Positions 35,593 through 49,032 of a DNA stretch of 64,000 nucleotides are shown here, piece after piece. The translations under genes and the position numbers were made by a program. The stretch's first letter is position 1. Every line of letters begins with the position of its first letter. The stretch covers positions 11,222,001 through 11,286,000 of the forward strand of contig NW_027478158.1 in NCBI RefSeq assembly GCF_051020975.1. The letters are read 5' to 3'. The notes beneath the pieces are model-generated. The model was given only the letters and a program-made list of their open reading frames with translations. It searched no databases and was not told where the DNA came from. The stretch is from Osmia lignaria lignaria. Lineage: Eukaryota; Arthropoda; Insecta; Hymenoptera; Megachilidae.

Positions 35593-37846
35593 TTGCAGAT
35601 TCAGCTCAAAGGAACTGGCCTGACGGACATATTTCGAGATATTTCTTCTTCTTGTTGTTCTTCTTCTGCACAGCTAAGCTGGAAGTGGCATTTGCAGCGC
35701 GCAATAGTGCAGAGTTATCTCAAAGAGAGGGGCCACGGTGTTTCTGTATCTCTATTATGTTGGTGCGGCTTCGGAACTTTTAAATATCTTGATATATCTC
35801 GAGAACTACGCATCTGATCAAAAAATATCATAGAAGATAAAAAGTAGGAAACTTAATTCTCTACAAAAAAGGTCTCTTAACATTTTGCCATAGCTCGCTT
35901 CGTTTCCGAGATATTTGCAGATATATCTCAAGGGAAGGGGCCTGACGGACATATTTCGAGATATTTCTTCTTCTTGTTGTTCTTCTTCTGCACAGCTAAA
36001 CTGGAAGTGGCATTTACAGCTCGCAATAGTGCAGAGTTATCTCAAAGAAAGGGGCCACGGTGTTTCTGTATCTCTATTATGTTGGTGCGGCTTCGGAACT
36101 TTTAAATATCTCGATATATCTCGAAAACTACGCTTCTGATCAAAAAATATCATAGAACATAAATTGTAGGAAACATAATTCTCTACAAAAAAGGTCTCTT
36201 AACATTTTGCCATAGCTCGCTTCGTTTCCGAGATATTTGCAGATATATCTCAAGGGAAGGGGCCTGACGGACATATTTCGAGATATTTCTTCTTCTTGTT
36301 GTTCTTCTTCTGCACAGCTAAACTGGAAGTGGCATTTACAGCTCGCAATAGTGCAGAGTTATCTCAAAGAAAGGGGCCACGGTGTTTCTGTATCTCTATT
36401 ATGTTGGTGCGGCTTCGGAACTTTTAAATATCTTGATATATCTCGAGAACTACGCATCTGATCAAAAAATATCATAGAACATAAAAAGTGTGAAACTTAA
36501 TTCTCTACAAAAAAGGTCTCTTAACATTTTGCCATAGCTCGCTTCGTTTCCGAGATATTTGCAGATTTATCTCAACGGAAGGGGCCTGACGGACATATTT
36601 CGAGATATTTCTTCTTCTTGTTGTTCTTCTTCTGCACAGCTAAGCTGGAAGTGGCATTTGCAGCTCGCAATAGTGCAGAGTTATCTCAAAGAGAGGGGCC
36701 ACGGTGTTTCTGTATCTCTATTATGTTGGTGCGGCTTCGGAACTTTTAGATATCTTGATATATCTCGAGAACTACGCATCTGATCAAAAAATATCATAGG
36801 AGATAAAAAGTAGGAAACTTAATTCTCTACAAAACAGGTCTCTTAACATTTCGCCATAGCTCGCTTCGTTTCCGAGATATTTGCAGATTTATCTCAAGGG
36901 AAGGGGCCTGACGGACATATTTCGAGATATTTCTTCTTCTTGTTGTTCTTCTTCTGCACAGCTAAGCTGGAAGTGGCATTTGCGGCTCGCACTAGTGCAG
37001 AGTTATCTCAAAGAAAGGGGCCACGGTGTTTCTGTATCTCTGTTATGTTGGTGCGGCTTCGGAACTTTTAAATATCTTGATATATCTCGAGAACTACGCA
37101 TCTGATCAAAAAATATCATACTACATAAAAAGTAGGAAACTTAATTCTCTACAAGAAAGGTCTCTAAACATTTTGCCATAGCTCGCTTCGTTTCCGAGAT
37201 ATTTGCAGATTTATCTCAAGGGACGGGGCCTGACGGACATATTTCGAGATATTTCTTCTTCTTGTTGTTCTTCTTCTGCACAGCTAAGCTGGAAGTGGCA
37301 TTTGCAGCTCGCAATAGTGCAGAGTTATCTCAAAGAGAGGGGCCACGGTGTTTCTGTATCTCTATTATGTTGTTGCGGCTTCGGAACTTTTAGATATCTT
37401 GATATATCTCGAGAACTACGCATCTGATCAAAAAATATCATAGAAGATAAAAAGTAGGAAACTTAATTCTCTACAAAAAGGGTCTCTTAACATTTCGCCA
37501 TAGCTCGCTTCGTTTCCGAGATATTTGCAGATTCAGCTCAAAGGAACTGGCCTGACGGACATATTTCGAGATATTTCTTCTTCTTGTTGTTCTTCTTCTG
37601 CACAGCTAAGCTGGAAGTGGCATTTGCAGCGCGCAATAGTGCAGAGTTATCTCAAAGAGAGGGGCCACGGTGTTTCTGTATCTCTATTATGTTGGTGCGG
37701 CTTCGGAACTTTTAAATATCTTGATATATCTCGAGAACTACGCATCTGATCAAAAAATATCATAGAAGATAAAAAGTAGGAAACTTAATTCTCTACAAAA
37801 AAGGTCTCTTAACATTTTGCCATAGCTCGCTTCGTTTCCGAGATAT
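34305..37846 (+). repeat. Overlapping 5-monomer and 6-monomer copies
   Basis: Monomers 34305, 34627 and 34949 recur as 35915, 36237 and 36559 (offset 1610), sharing AAAAAGTGTGAAAC (about 34873 and 36483) and CTCAACGGAAGGGG. Monomers 35271 and 35593 recur as 37203 and 37525 (offset 1932), sharing CAAGGGACGGGG, TTGTTGCGGC and the first subtype Q heads. The two offsets interleave, so at least two exchange events are required. Confidence 0.82.
35593..35914 (+). repeat. Monomer subtype Q (CAGCTCAAAGGAACTGGCC head), right domain only
   Basis: The head differs from the usual TATCTCAAGGGAAGGGGCC at five bases within about 15 bp, while the rest of the monomer is ordinary. Copies start at about 35593, 37525, 38169, 39778, 41065, 42996, 44283, 45893, 48147, 50401, 51689, 52977, 54587, 56197, 57163, 58129, 58451 and 63603. 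None is present left of 35.5 kb. Spacing in monomers is 6, 2, 5, 4, 6, 4, 5, 7, 7, 4, 4, 5, 5, 3, 3, 1 and 16. The subtype is a useful tracer of block duplications in the right domain. Confidence 0.9.
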
Positions 37847-38954
37847 TTGCAGATATATCTCAAGGGAAGGGGCCTGACGGACATATTTCGAGATATTTCT
37901 TCTTCTTGTTGTTCTTCTTCTGCACAGCTAAGCTGGAAGTGGCATTTGCGGCTCGCACTAGTGCAGAGTTATCTCAAAGAAAGGGGCCACGGTGTTTCTG
38001 TATCTCTATTATGTTGGTGCGGCTTCAGAACTTTTAAATATCTCGATATATCTCGAAAACTACGCTTCTGATCAAAAAATATCATAGAACATAAATTGTA
38101 GGAAACATAATTCTCTACAAAAAACGTCTCTTAACATTTTGCCATAGCTCGCTTCGTTTCCGAGATATTTGCAGATTCAGCTCAAAGGAACTGGCCTGAC
38201 GGACATATTTCGAGATATTTCTTCTTCTTGTTGTTCTTCTTCTGCACAGCTAAGCTGGAAGTGGCATTTGCGGCTCGCACTAGTGCAGAGTTATCTCAAA
38301 GAAAGGGGCCACGGTGTTTCTGTATCCCTATTATGTTGGTGCGGCTTCGGAACTTTTAAATATCTCGATATATCTCGAAAACTACGCTTCTGATCAAAAA
38401 ATATCATAGAACCTAAATTGTAGGAAACATAATTCTCTACAAAAAAGGTCTCTTAACATTTTGCCATAGGTCACTTCGTTTCCGAGATATTTGCAGATAT
38501 ATCTCAAGGGAAGGGGCCTGACGGACATATTTCGAGATATTTCTTCTTCTTGTTGTTCTTCTTCTGCACAGCTAAGCTGGAAGTGGCATTTACAGCTCGC
38601 AATAGTGCAGAGTTATATCAAAGAAAGGGGCCACGGTGTTTCTGTATCTCTATTATGTTGGTGCGGCTTCGGAACTTTTAAATATCTTGATATATCTCGA
38701 GAACTACGCATCTGATCAAAAAATATCATAGAACATGAAAAGTAGGAAACTTAATTCTCTACAAAAAAGGTCTGTTAACATTTTGCCATAGCTCGCTTCG
38801 TTTCCGAGATATTTGCAGATTTATCTCAAGGGAAGGGGCCTGACGGACATATTTCGAGATATTTCTTCTTCTTGTTATTCTTCTTCTGCACAGCTAAGCT
38901 GGAAGTGGCATTTGCAGCTCGCAATAGTGCAGAGTTATCTCAAAGAAAGGGGCC

Positions 38955-41900
38955 ACGGTGTTTCTGTATCTCTATTATGTTGGTGCGGCTTCGGAACTTT
39001 TAAATATCTTGATATATCTCGAGAACTACGCATCTGATCAAAAAATATCATAGAAGATAAAAAGTAGGAAACCTAATTCTGTACAAAAAAGGTCTCTTAA
39101 CATTTTGCCATAGCTCGCTTCGTTTCCGAGATATTTGCAGATTTATCTCAAGGGAAGGGGCCTGACGGACATATTTCGAGATATTTCTTCTTCTTGTTGT
39201 TCTTCTTCTGCACAGCTAAGCTGGAAGTGGCATTCGCGGCTCGCACTAGTGCAGAGTTATCTCAAAGAAAGGGGCCACGGTGTTTCTGTATCTCTATTAT
39301 GTTGGTGCGGCTTCGGAACTTTTAAATATCTCGATATATCTCGAAAACTACGCTTCTGATCAAAAAATATCATAGAACATAAAAAGTAGGAAACTTAATT
39401 CTCTACAAAAAAGGTCTCTTAACATTTTGCCATTGCTCGCTTCGTTTCCGAGATATTTGCAGATTTATCTCAAGGGAAGGGGCCTAACGGACATATTTCG
39501 AGATATTTCTTCTTCTTGTTGTTCTTCTTCTGCACAGCTAAGCTGGAAGTGGCATTTCAGCTCGCAATAGTGCAGAGTTATCTCAAAGAGAGGGGCCACG
39601 GTGTTTCTGTATCTCTATTATGTTGGTGCGGCTTCGGAACTTTTAAATATCTCGATATATCTCGAAAACTACGCTTCTGATCAAAAAATATCATAGAACA
39701 TAAATTGTAGGAAACATAATTCTCTACAAAAAACGTCGCTTAACATTTTGCCATAGCTCGCTTCGTTTCCGAGATATTTGCAGATTCAGCTCAAAGGAAC
39801 TGGCCTGACGGACATATTTCGAGATATTTCTTCTTCTTGTTGTTCTTCTTCTGCACAGCTAAGCTGGAAGTGGCATTTACAGCTCGCAATAGTGCAGAGT
39901 TATCTCAAAGAGAGGGGCCACGGTGTTTCTGTATCTCTATTATGTTGGTGCGGCTTCGGAACTTTTAAATATCTCGATATATCTGGAAAACTACGCTTCT
40001 GATCAAAAAATATCATAGAACATAAATTGTAGGAAACATAATTCTCTACAAAAAACGTCTCTTAACATTTTGCCATAGCTCGCTTCGTTTCCGAGATATT
40101 TGCAGATTTATCTCAAGGGAAGGGGCCTAACGGACATATTTCGAGATATTTCTTCTTCTTGTTGGTCTTCTTCTGCACAGCTAAGCTGGAAGTGGCATGT
40201 ACAGCTCGCAATAGTGCAGAGTTATATCAAAGAAAGGGGCCACGGTGTTTCTGTATCTCTATTATGTTGGTGCGGCTTCGGAACTTTTAAATATCTTGAT
40301 ATATCTCGAGAACTACGCATCTGATCAAAAAATATCATAGAAGATAAAAAGTAGGAAACTTAATTCTCTACAAAAAAGGTCTCTTAACATTTTGCCATAG
40401 CTCGCTTCGTTTCCGAGATATTTGCAGATTTATCTCAAGGGAAGTGGCCTGACGGACATATTTCGAGATATTTCTTCTTCTTGTTGTTCTTCTTCTGCAC
40501 AGCTAAGCTGGAAGTGGCATTTGCGGCTCGCACTAGTGCAGAGTTATCTCAAAGAAAGGGGCCACGGTGTTTCTGTATCTCTATTATGTTGGTGCGGCTT
40601 CGGAACTTTTAAATATCTCGATATATCTCGAAAACTACGCTTCTGATCAAAAAATATCATAGAACATAAAAAGTAGGAAACTTAATTCTCTACAAAAAAG
40701 GTCTCTTAATATTTTGCCATTGCTCGCTTCGTTTCCGAGATATTTGCAGATTTATCTCAAGGGAAGGGGCCTAACGGACATATTTCGAGATATTTCTTCT
40801 TCTTGTTGTTCTTCTTCTGCACAGCTAAGCTGGAAGTGGCATTTCAGCTCGCAATAGTGCAGAGTTATCTCAAAGAGAGGGGCCACGGTGTTTCTGTATC
40901 TCTATTATGTTGGTGCGGCTTCGGAACTTTTAAATATCTCGATATATCTCGAAAACTACGCTTCTGATCAAAAAATATCAGAGAACATAAATTGTAGGAA
41001 ACATAATTCTCTACAAAAAACGTCGCTTAACATTTTGCCATAGCTCGCTTCGTTTCCGAGATATTTGCAGATTCAGCTCAAAGGAACTGGCCTGACGGAC
41101 ATATTTCGAGATATTTCTTCTTCTTGTTGTTCTTCTTCTGCACAGCTAAGCTGGAAGTGGCATTTACAGCTCGCAATAGTGCAGAGTTATCTCAAAGAGA
41201 GGGGCCACGGTGTTTCTGTATCTCTATTATGTTGGTGCGGCTTCGGAACTTTTAAATATCTTGATATATCTCGAGAACTACGCATCTGATCAAAAAATAT
41301 CATAGAAGATAAAAAGTGGGAAACTTAATTCTCTACAAAAAAGGTCTCTTAACATTTTGCCATAGCTCGCTTCGTTTCCGAGATATTTGCAGATTTATCT
41401 CAAGGGAAGTGGCCTGACGGACATATTTCGAGATATTTCTTCTTCTTGTTGTTCTTCTTCTGCACAGCTAAGCTGGAAGTGGCATTTGCAGCTCGCAATA
41501 GTGCAGAGTTATCTCAAAGAAAGGGGCCACGGTGTTTCTGTATCTCCATTATGTTGGTGCGGCTTCGGAACTTTTAAATATCTTGATATATCTCGAGAAC
41601 TACGCATCTGATCAAAAAATATCATGGAACATAAAAAGTAGGAAACTTAATTCTCTACAAAAAAGGTCTCTTAACATTTTGCCATAGCTCGCTTCGTTTC
41701 CGAGATATTTGCAGATTTATCTCAAGGGAGGGGGCCTAACGGACATATTTCGAGATATTTCTTCTTCTTGTTGTTCTTCTTCTGCACAGCTAAGCTGGAA
41801 GTGGCATTTGCGGCTCGCACTAGTGCAGAGTTATCTCAAAGAAAGGGGCCACGGTGTTTCTGTATCTCTATTATGTTGGTGCGGCTTCGGAACTTTTAAA

Positions 41901-42172
41901 TATCTTGATATATCTCGAGAACTACGCATCTGATCAAAAAATATCATAGAAGATAAAAAGTGGGAAACTTAATTCTCTACAAAAAAGGTCTCTTAACATT
42001 TTGCCATAGCTCGCTTCGTTTCCGAGATATTTGCAGATTTATCTCAAGGGAAGTGGCCTGACGGACATATTTCGAGATATTTCTTCTTCTTGTTGTTCTT
42101 CTTCTGCACAGCTAAGCTGGAAGTGGCATTTACAGCTCGCAATAGTGCAGAGTTATCTCAAAGAGAGGGGCC
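38955..42172 (+). repeat. Ten-monomer higher-order unit, tandem copy 1 (3218 bp)
   Basis: Monomers from 39135 to 42031 in order: GCATTCGCGGC centre; deleted G (CATTTCAGC at 39557); Q head with ATCTGGAAAAC; GTTGGTC with GCATGTACAGC; GGAAGTGGCC head; deleted G (40844); Q head; GGAAGTGGCC with TCTCCATTATG; GGGAGGGGGCC head; GGAAGTGGCC. The same order follows directly in 42173-45508. The unit is 3220 minus 2 because of the two deleted bases. Inside it a 4-monomer motif (offset 1287) already repeats, so duplications are nested. Confidence 0.92.
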
Positions 42173-45100
42173 ACGGTGTTTCTGTATCTCTATTATGTTG
42201 GTGCGGCTTCGGAACTTTTAAATATCTTGATATATCTCGAGAACTACGCATCTGATCAAAAAATATCATAGAAGATAAAAAGTAGGAAACCTAATTCTGT
42301 ACAAAAAAGGTCTCTTAACATTTTGCCATAGCTCGCTTCGTTTCCGAGATATTTGCAGATTTATCTCAAGGGAAGGGGCCTGACGGACATATTTCGAGAT
42401 ATTTCTTCTTCTTGTTGTTCTTCTTCTGCACAGCTAAGCTGGAAGTGGCATTCGCGGCTCGCACTAGTGCAGAGTTATCTCAAAGAAAGGGGCCACGGTG
42501 TTTCTGTATCTCTATTATGTTGGTGCGGCTTCGGAACTTTTAAATATCTCGATATATCTCGAAAACTACGCTTCTGATCAAAAAATATCATAGAACATAA
42601 AAAGTAGGAAACTTAATTCTCTACAAAAAAGGTCTCTTAACATTTTGCCATTGCTCGCTTCGTTTCCGAGATATTTGCAGATTTATCTCAAGGGAAGGGG
42701 CCTAACGGACATATTTCGAGATATTTCTTCTTCTTGTTGTTCTTCTTCTGCACAGCTAAGCTGGAAGTGGCATTTCAGCTCGCAATAGTGCAGAGTTATC
42801 TCAAAGAGAGGGGCCACGGTGTTTCTGTATCTCTATTATGTTGGTGCGGCTTCGGAACTTTTAAATATCTCGATATATCTCGAAAACTACGCTTCTGATC
42901 AAAAAATATCATAGAACATAAATTGTAGGAAACATAATTCTCTACAAAAAACGTCGCTTAACATTTTGCCATAGCTCGCTTCGTTTCCGAGATATTTGCA
43001 GATTCAGCTCAAAGGAACTGGCCTGACGGACATATTTCGAGATATTTCTTCTTCTTGTTGTTCTTCTTCTGCACAGCTAAGCTGGAAGTGGCATTTACAG
43101 CTCGCAATAGTGCAGAGTTATCTCAAAGAGAGGGGCCACGGTGTTTCTGTATCTCTATTATGTTGGTGCGGCTTCGGAACTTTTAAATATCTCGATATAT
43201 CTGGAAAACTACGCTTCTGATCAAAAAATATCATAGAACATAAATTGTAGGAAACATAATTCTCTACAAAAAACGTCTCTTAACATTTTGCCATAGCTCG
43301 CTTCGTTTCCGAGATATTTGCAGATTTATCTCAAGGGAAGGGGCCTAACGGACATATTTCGAGATATTTCTTCTTCTTGTTGGTCTTCTTCTGCACAGCT
43401 AAGCTGGAAGTGGCATGTACAGCTCGCAATAGTGCAGAGTTATATCAAAGAAAGGGGCCACGGTGTTTCTGTATCTCTATTATGTTGGTGCGGCTTCGGA
43501 ACTTTTAAATATCTTGATATATCTCGAGAACTACGCATCTGATCAAAAAATATCATAGAAGATAAAAAGTAGGAAAACTAATTCTCTACAAAAAAGGTCT
43601 CTTAACATTTTGCCATAGCTCGCTTCGTTTCCGAGATATTTGCAGATTTATCTCAAGGGAAGTGGCCTGACGGACATATTTCGAGATATTTCTTCTTCTT
43701 GTTGTTCTTCTTCTGCACAGCTAAGCTGGAAGTGGCATTTGCGGCTCGCACTAGTGCAGAGTTATCTCAAAGAAAGGGGCCACGGTGTTTCTGTATCTCT
43801 ATTATGTTGGTGCGGCTTCGGAACTTTTAAATATCTCGATATATCTCGAAAACTACGCTTCTGATCAAAAAATATCATAGAACATAAAAAGTAGGAAACT
43901 TAATTCTCTACAAAAAAGGTCTCTTAATATTTTGCCATTGCTCGCTTCGTTTCCGAGATATTTGCAGATTTATCTCAAGGGAAGGGGCCTAACGGACATA
44001 TTTCGAGATATTTCTTCTTCTTGTTGTTCTTCTTCTGCACAGCTAAGCTGGAAGTGGCATTTCAGCTCGCAATAGTGCAGAGTTATCTCAAAGAGAGGGG
44101 CCACGGTGTTTCTGTATCTCTATTATGTTGGTGCGGCTTCGGAACTTTTAAATATCTCGATATATCTCGAAAACTACGCTTCTGATCAAAAAATATCAGA
44201 GAACATAAATTGTAGGAAACATAATTCTCTACAAAAAACGTCGCTTAACATTTTGCCATAGCTCGCTTCGTTTCCGAGATATTTGCAGATTCAGCTCAAA
44301 GGAACTGGCCTGACGGACATATTTCGAGATATTTCTTCTTCTTGTTGTTCTTCTTCTGCACAGCTAAGCTGGAAGTGGCATTTACAGCTCGCAATAGTGC
44401 AGAGTTATCTCAAAGAGAGGGGCCACGGTGTTTCTGTATCTCTATTATGTTGGTGCGGCTTCGGAACTTTTAAATATCTTGATATATCTCGAGAACTACG
44501 CATCTGATCAAAAAATATCATAGAAGATAAAAAGTGGGAAACTTAATTCTCTACAAAAAAGGTCTCTTAACATTTTGCCATAGCTCGCTTCGTTTCCGAG
44601 ATATTTGCAGATTTATCTCAAGGGAAGTGGCCTGACGGACATATTTCGAGATATTTCTTCTTCTTGTTGTTCTTCTTCTGCACAGCTAAGCTGGAAGTGG
44701 CATTTGCAGCTCGCAATAGTGCAGAGTTATCTCAAAGAAAGGGGCCACGGTGTTTCTGTATCTCCATTATGTTGGTGCGGCTTCGGAACTTTTAAATATC
44801 TTGATATATCTCGAGAACTACGCATCTGATCAAAAAATATCATGGAACATAAAAAGTAGGAAACTTAATTCTCTACAAAAAAGGTCTCTTAACATTTTGC
44901 CATAGCTCGCTTCGTTTCCGAGATATTTGCAGATTTATCTCAAGGGAGGGGGCCTAACGGACATATTTCGAGATATTTCTTCTTCTTGTTGTTCTTCTTC
45001 TGCACAGCTAAGCTGGAAGTGGCATTTGCGGCTCGCACTAGTGCAGAGTTATCTCAAAGAAAGGGGCCACGGTGTTTCTGTATCTCTATTATGTTGGTGC

Positions 45101-45508
45101 GGCTTCGGAACTTTTAAATATCTTGATATATCTCGAGAACTACGCATCTGATCAAAAAATATCATAGAAGATAAAAAGTGGGAAACTTAATTCTCTACAA
45201 AAAAGGTCTCTTAACATTTTGCCATAGCTCGCTTCGTTTCCGAGATATTTGCAGATTTATCTCAAGGGAAGTGGCCTGACGGACATATTTCGAGATATTT
45301 CTTCTTCTTGTTGTTCTTCTTCTGCACAGCTAAGCTGGAAGTGGCATTTACAGCTCGCAATAGTGCAGAGTTATCTCAAAGAGAGGGGCCACGGTGTTTC
45401 TGTATCTCTATTATGTTGGTGCGGCTTCGGAACTTTTAAATATCTTGATATATCTCGAGAACTACGCATCTGATCAAAAAATATCATAGAAGATAAAAAG
45501 TAGGAAAC
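42173..45508 (+). repeat. Ten-monomer higher-order unit, tandem copy 2
   Basis: Same ten types in the same order as copy 1, with deleted G at 42775 and 44062. The similarity continues past one unit length to about 42290/45508, where CCTAATTCTGTAC faces CTTAATTCTCTAC. The only difference I noticed is GGAAAACTAATTC at about 43572 against GGAAACTTAATTC in copy 1. Such low divergence over 3.2 kb indicates a very recent duplication, or a sequence-assembly duplication that should be excluded. Confidence 0.92.
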
Positions 45509-46379
45509 TTAATTCTCTACAAAAAAGGTCTCTTAACATTTTGCCATAGCTCGCTTCGTTTCCGAGATATTTGCAGATATATCTCAAGGGAAGGGGCCTG
45601 ACGGACATATTTCGAGATATTTCTTCTTCTTGTTGTTCTTCTTCTGCACAGCTAAGCTGGAAGTGGCATTTGCGGCTCGCACTAGTGCAGAGTTATCTCA
45701 AAGAAAGGGGCCACGGTGTTTCTGTATCTCTATTATGTTGGTGCGGCTTCAGAACTTTTAAATATCTCGATATATCTCGAAAACTACGCTTCTGATCAAA
45801 AAATATCATAGAACATAAATTGTAGGAAACATAATTCTCTACAAAAAACGTCTCTTAACATTTTGCCATAGCTCGCTTCGTTTCCGAGATATTTGCAGAT
45901 TCAGCTCAAAGGAACTGGCCTGACGGACATATTTCGAGATATTTCTTCTTCTTGTTGTTCTTCCTCTGCACAGCTAAGCTGGAAGTGGCATTTGCAGCTC
46001 GCAATAGTGCAGAGTTATCTCAAAGAAAGGGGCCACGGTGTTTCTGTATCTCTATTATGTTGGTGCGGCTTCGGAACTTTTAAATATCTTGATATACCTC
46101 GAGAACTACGCATCTGATCAAAAAATATCATAGAAGATAAAAAGTAGGAAACCTAATTCTCTACAAAATAGGTCTCTTAACATTTTGCCATAGCTCGCTT
46201 CGTTTCCGAGATATTTGCAGATTTATCTCAAGGGAAGGGGCCTGACGGACATATTTCGAGATATTTCTTCTTCTTGTTGTTCTTCTTCTGCACAGCTAAG
46301 CTGGAAGTGGCATTTGCGGCTCGCACTAGTGCAGAGTTATCTCAAAGAAAGGGGCCACGGTGTTTCTGTATCTCTATTA

Positions 46380-49032
46380 TGTTGCTGCGGCTTCGGAACT
46401 TTTAAGTATTTCGATATATCTCGAAAACTACGCTTCTGATCAAAAAATATCGTAGAACATAAATTGTAGGAAACATAATTCTCTACAAAAAAGGTCTCTC
46501 AACATTTTGCCATAGCTCACTTCGTTTCCGAGATATTTGCAGATATATCTCAAGGGAAGGGGCCTGAGGGACATATTTCGAGATATTTCTTCTTCTTGTT
46601 GTTCTTCTTCTGCACAGCTAAGCTGGAAGTGGCATTTCCAGCTCGCAATAGTGCAGAGTTATCTCAAAGAGAGGGGCCACGGTGTTTCTGTATCTCTATT
46701 AAGTTGGTGCGGCTTCGGAACTTTTAAATATCTTGATATATCTCGAGAACTACGCATCTGATCAAAAAATATCATAGAAGGTAAAAAGTAGGAAACTTAA
46801 TTCCCTACAAAAAAGGTCTCTTAACATTTTGCCATAGCTCGCTTCGTTTCCGAGATATTTGCAGATTTATCTCAAGGGAAGGGGCCTGACGGACATATTT
46901 CGAGATATTTCTTCTTCTTGTTGTTCTTCTTCTGCACAGCTAAGCTGGAAGTGGCATTTGCGGCTCGCACTAGTGCAGAGTTATCTCAAAGAAAGGGGCC
47001 ACGGTGTTTCTGTATCTCTATTATGTTGGTGCGGCATCGGAACTTTTAAATATCTCGATATATCTCGAGAACTACGCATCTGATCAAAAAATATCATAGA
47101 AGATAAAAAGTAGGAAACTTAATTCTCTACAAAAAAGGTCTCTGAACATTTTGCCATAGCTCGCTTCGTTTCCGAGATATTTGCAGATTTATCTCAAGGG
47201 AAGGGGCCTAACGGACATATTTCGAGATATTTCTTCTTCTTGTTGGTCTTCTTCTGCACAGCTAAGCTGGAAGTGGCATTTACAGCTCGCAATAGTGCAG
47301 AGTTATATCAAAGAAAGGGGCCACGGTGTTTCTGTATCTCTATTATGTTGGTGCGGCTTCGGAACTTTTAAATATCTTGATATATCTCGAGAACTACGCA
47401 TCTGATCAAAAAATATCATAGAAGATAAAAAGTAGGAAACTTAATTCTCTACAAAAAAGCTCTCTTAAGATTTTGCCATAGCTCGCTTCGTTTCCGAGAT
47501 ATTTGCAGATTTATCTCAAGGGAAGTGGCCTGACGGACATATTTCGAGATATTTCTTCTTCTTGTTGTTCTTCTTCTGCACAGCTAAGCTGGAAGTGGCA
47601 TTTGCAGCTCGCAATAGTGCAGAGTTATCTCAAAGAAAGGGGCCACGGTGTTTCTGTATCTCTATTATGTTGGTGCGGCTTCGGAACTTTTAAATATCTT
47701 GATATATCTCGAGAACTACGCATCTGATCAAAAAATATCATAGAAGATAAAAAGTAGGAAACTTAATTCTCTACAAAAAAGGTCTCTTAACATTTTGCCA
47801 TAGCTCGCTTCGTTTCCGAGATATTTGCAGATTTATCTCAAGGGAAGGGGCCTGACGGACATATTTCGAGATATTTCTTCTTCTTGTTGTTCTTCTTCTG
47901 CACAGCTAAGCTGGAAGTGGCATTTGCGGCTCGCACTAGTGCAGAGTTATCTCAAAGAAAGGGGCCACGGTGTTTCTGTATCTCTATTATGTTGGTGCGG
48001 CTTCGGAACTTTTAAATATCTCGATATATCTCGAAAACTACGCTTCTGATCAAAAAATATCATAGAACATAAATTGTAGGAAACATAATTCTCTACAAAA
48101 AACGTCTCTTAACATTTTGCCATAGCTCGCTTCGTTTCCGAGATATTTGCAGATTCAGCTCAAAGGAACTGGCCTGACGGACATATTTCGAGATATTTCT
48201 TCTTCTTGTTGTTCTCCCTCTGCACAGCTAAGCTGGAAGTGGCATTTGCACCTCGCAATAGTGCAGAGTTATCTCAAAGAAAGGGGCCACGGTGTTTCTG
48301 TATCTCTATTATGTTGCTGCGGCTTCGGAACTTTTAAGTATCTCGATATATCTCGAAAACTACGCTTCTGATCAAAAAATATCATAGAACCTAAATTGTA
48401 GGAAACATAATTCTCTACAAAAAAGGTCTCTCAACATTTTGCCATAGCTCACTTCGTTTCCGAGATATTTGCAGATATATCTCAAGGGAAGGGGCCTGAG
48501 GGACATATTTCGAGATATTTCTTCTTCTTGTTGTTCTTCTTCTGCACAGCTAAGCTGGAAGTGGCATTTCCAGCTCGCAATAGTGCAGAGTTATCTCAAA
48601 GAGAGGGGCCATGGTGTTTCTGTATCTCTATTATGTTGGTGCGGCTTCGGAACTTTTAAATATCTTGATATATCTCGAGAACTACGCATCTGATCAAAAA
48701 ATATCATAGAAGGTAAAAAGTAGGAAACTTAATTCCCTACAAAAAAGGGCTCTTAACATTTTGCCATAGCTCGCTTCGTTTCCGAGATATTTGCAGATTT
48801 ATCTCAAGGGAAGGGGCCTGACGGACATATTTCGAGATATTTCTTCTTCTTGTTGTTCTTCTTCTGCACAGCTAAGCTGGAAGTGGCATTTGCGGCTCGC
48901 ACTAGTGCAGAGTTATCTCAAAGAAAGGGGCCACGGTGTTTCTGTATCTCTATTATGTTGGTGCGGCATCGGAACTTTTAAATATCTCGATATATCTCGA
49001 GAACTACGCATCTGATCAAAAAATATCATAGA
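46380..49032 (+). repeat. Six-monomer-offset pair (1932 bp)
   Basis: About 46380-47100 recurs at 48312-49032. Shared markers are TTGCTGCGGC with TTTTAAGTAT, CTCTCAACATTTTG with GCTCACTTCG, GGGGCCTGAGGGAC, GAAGGTAAAAAG with AATTCCCTAC, and GTGCGGCATCGG. Confidence 0.85.

Noticed and set aside
38955..45508. 10-mer duplication as a certain biological event
   Set aside because: Not rejected as a pattern, but I do not claim it is proven: near-exact 3.2-kb copies in satellite are a classic assembly error and need spanning reads.
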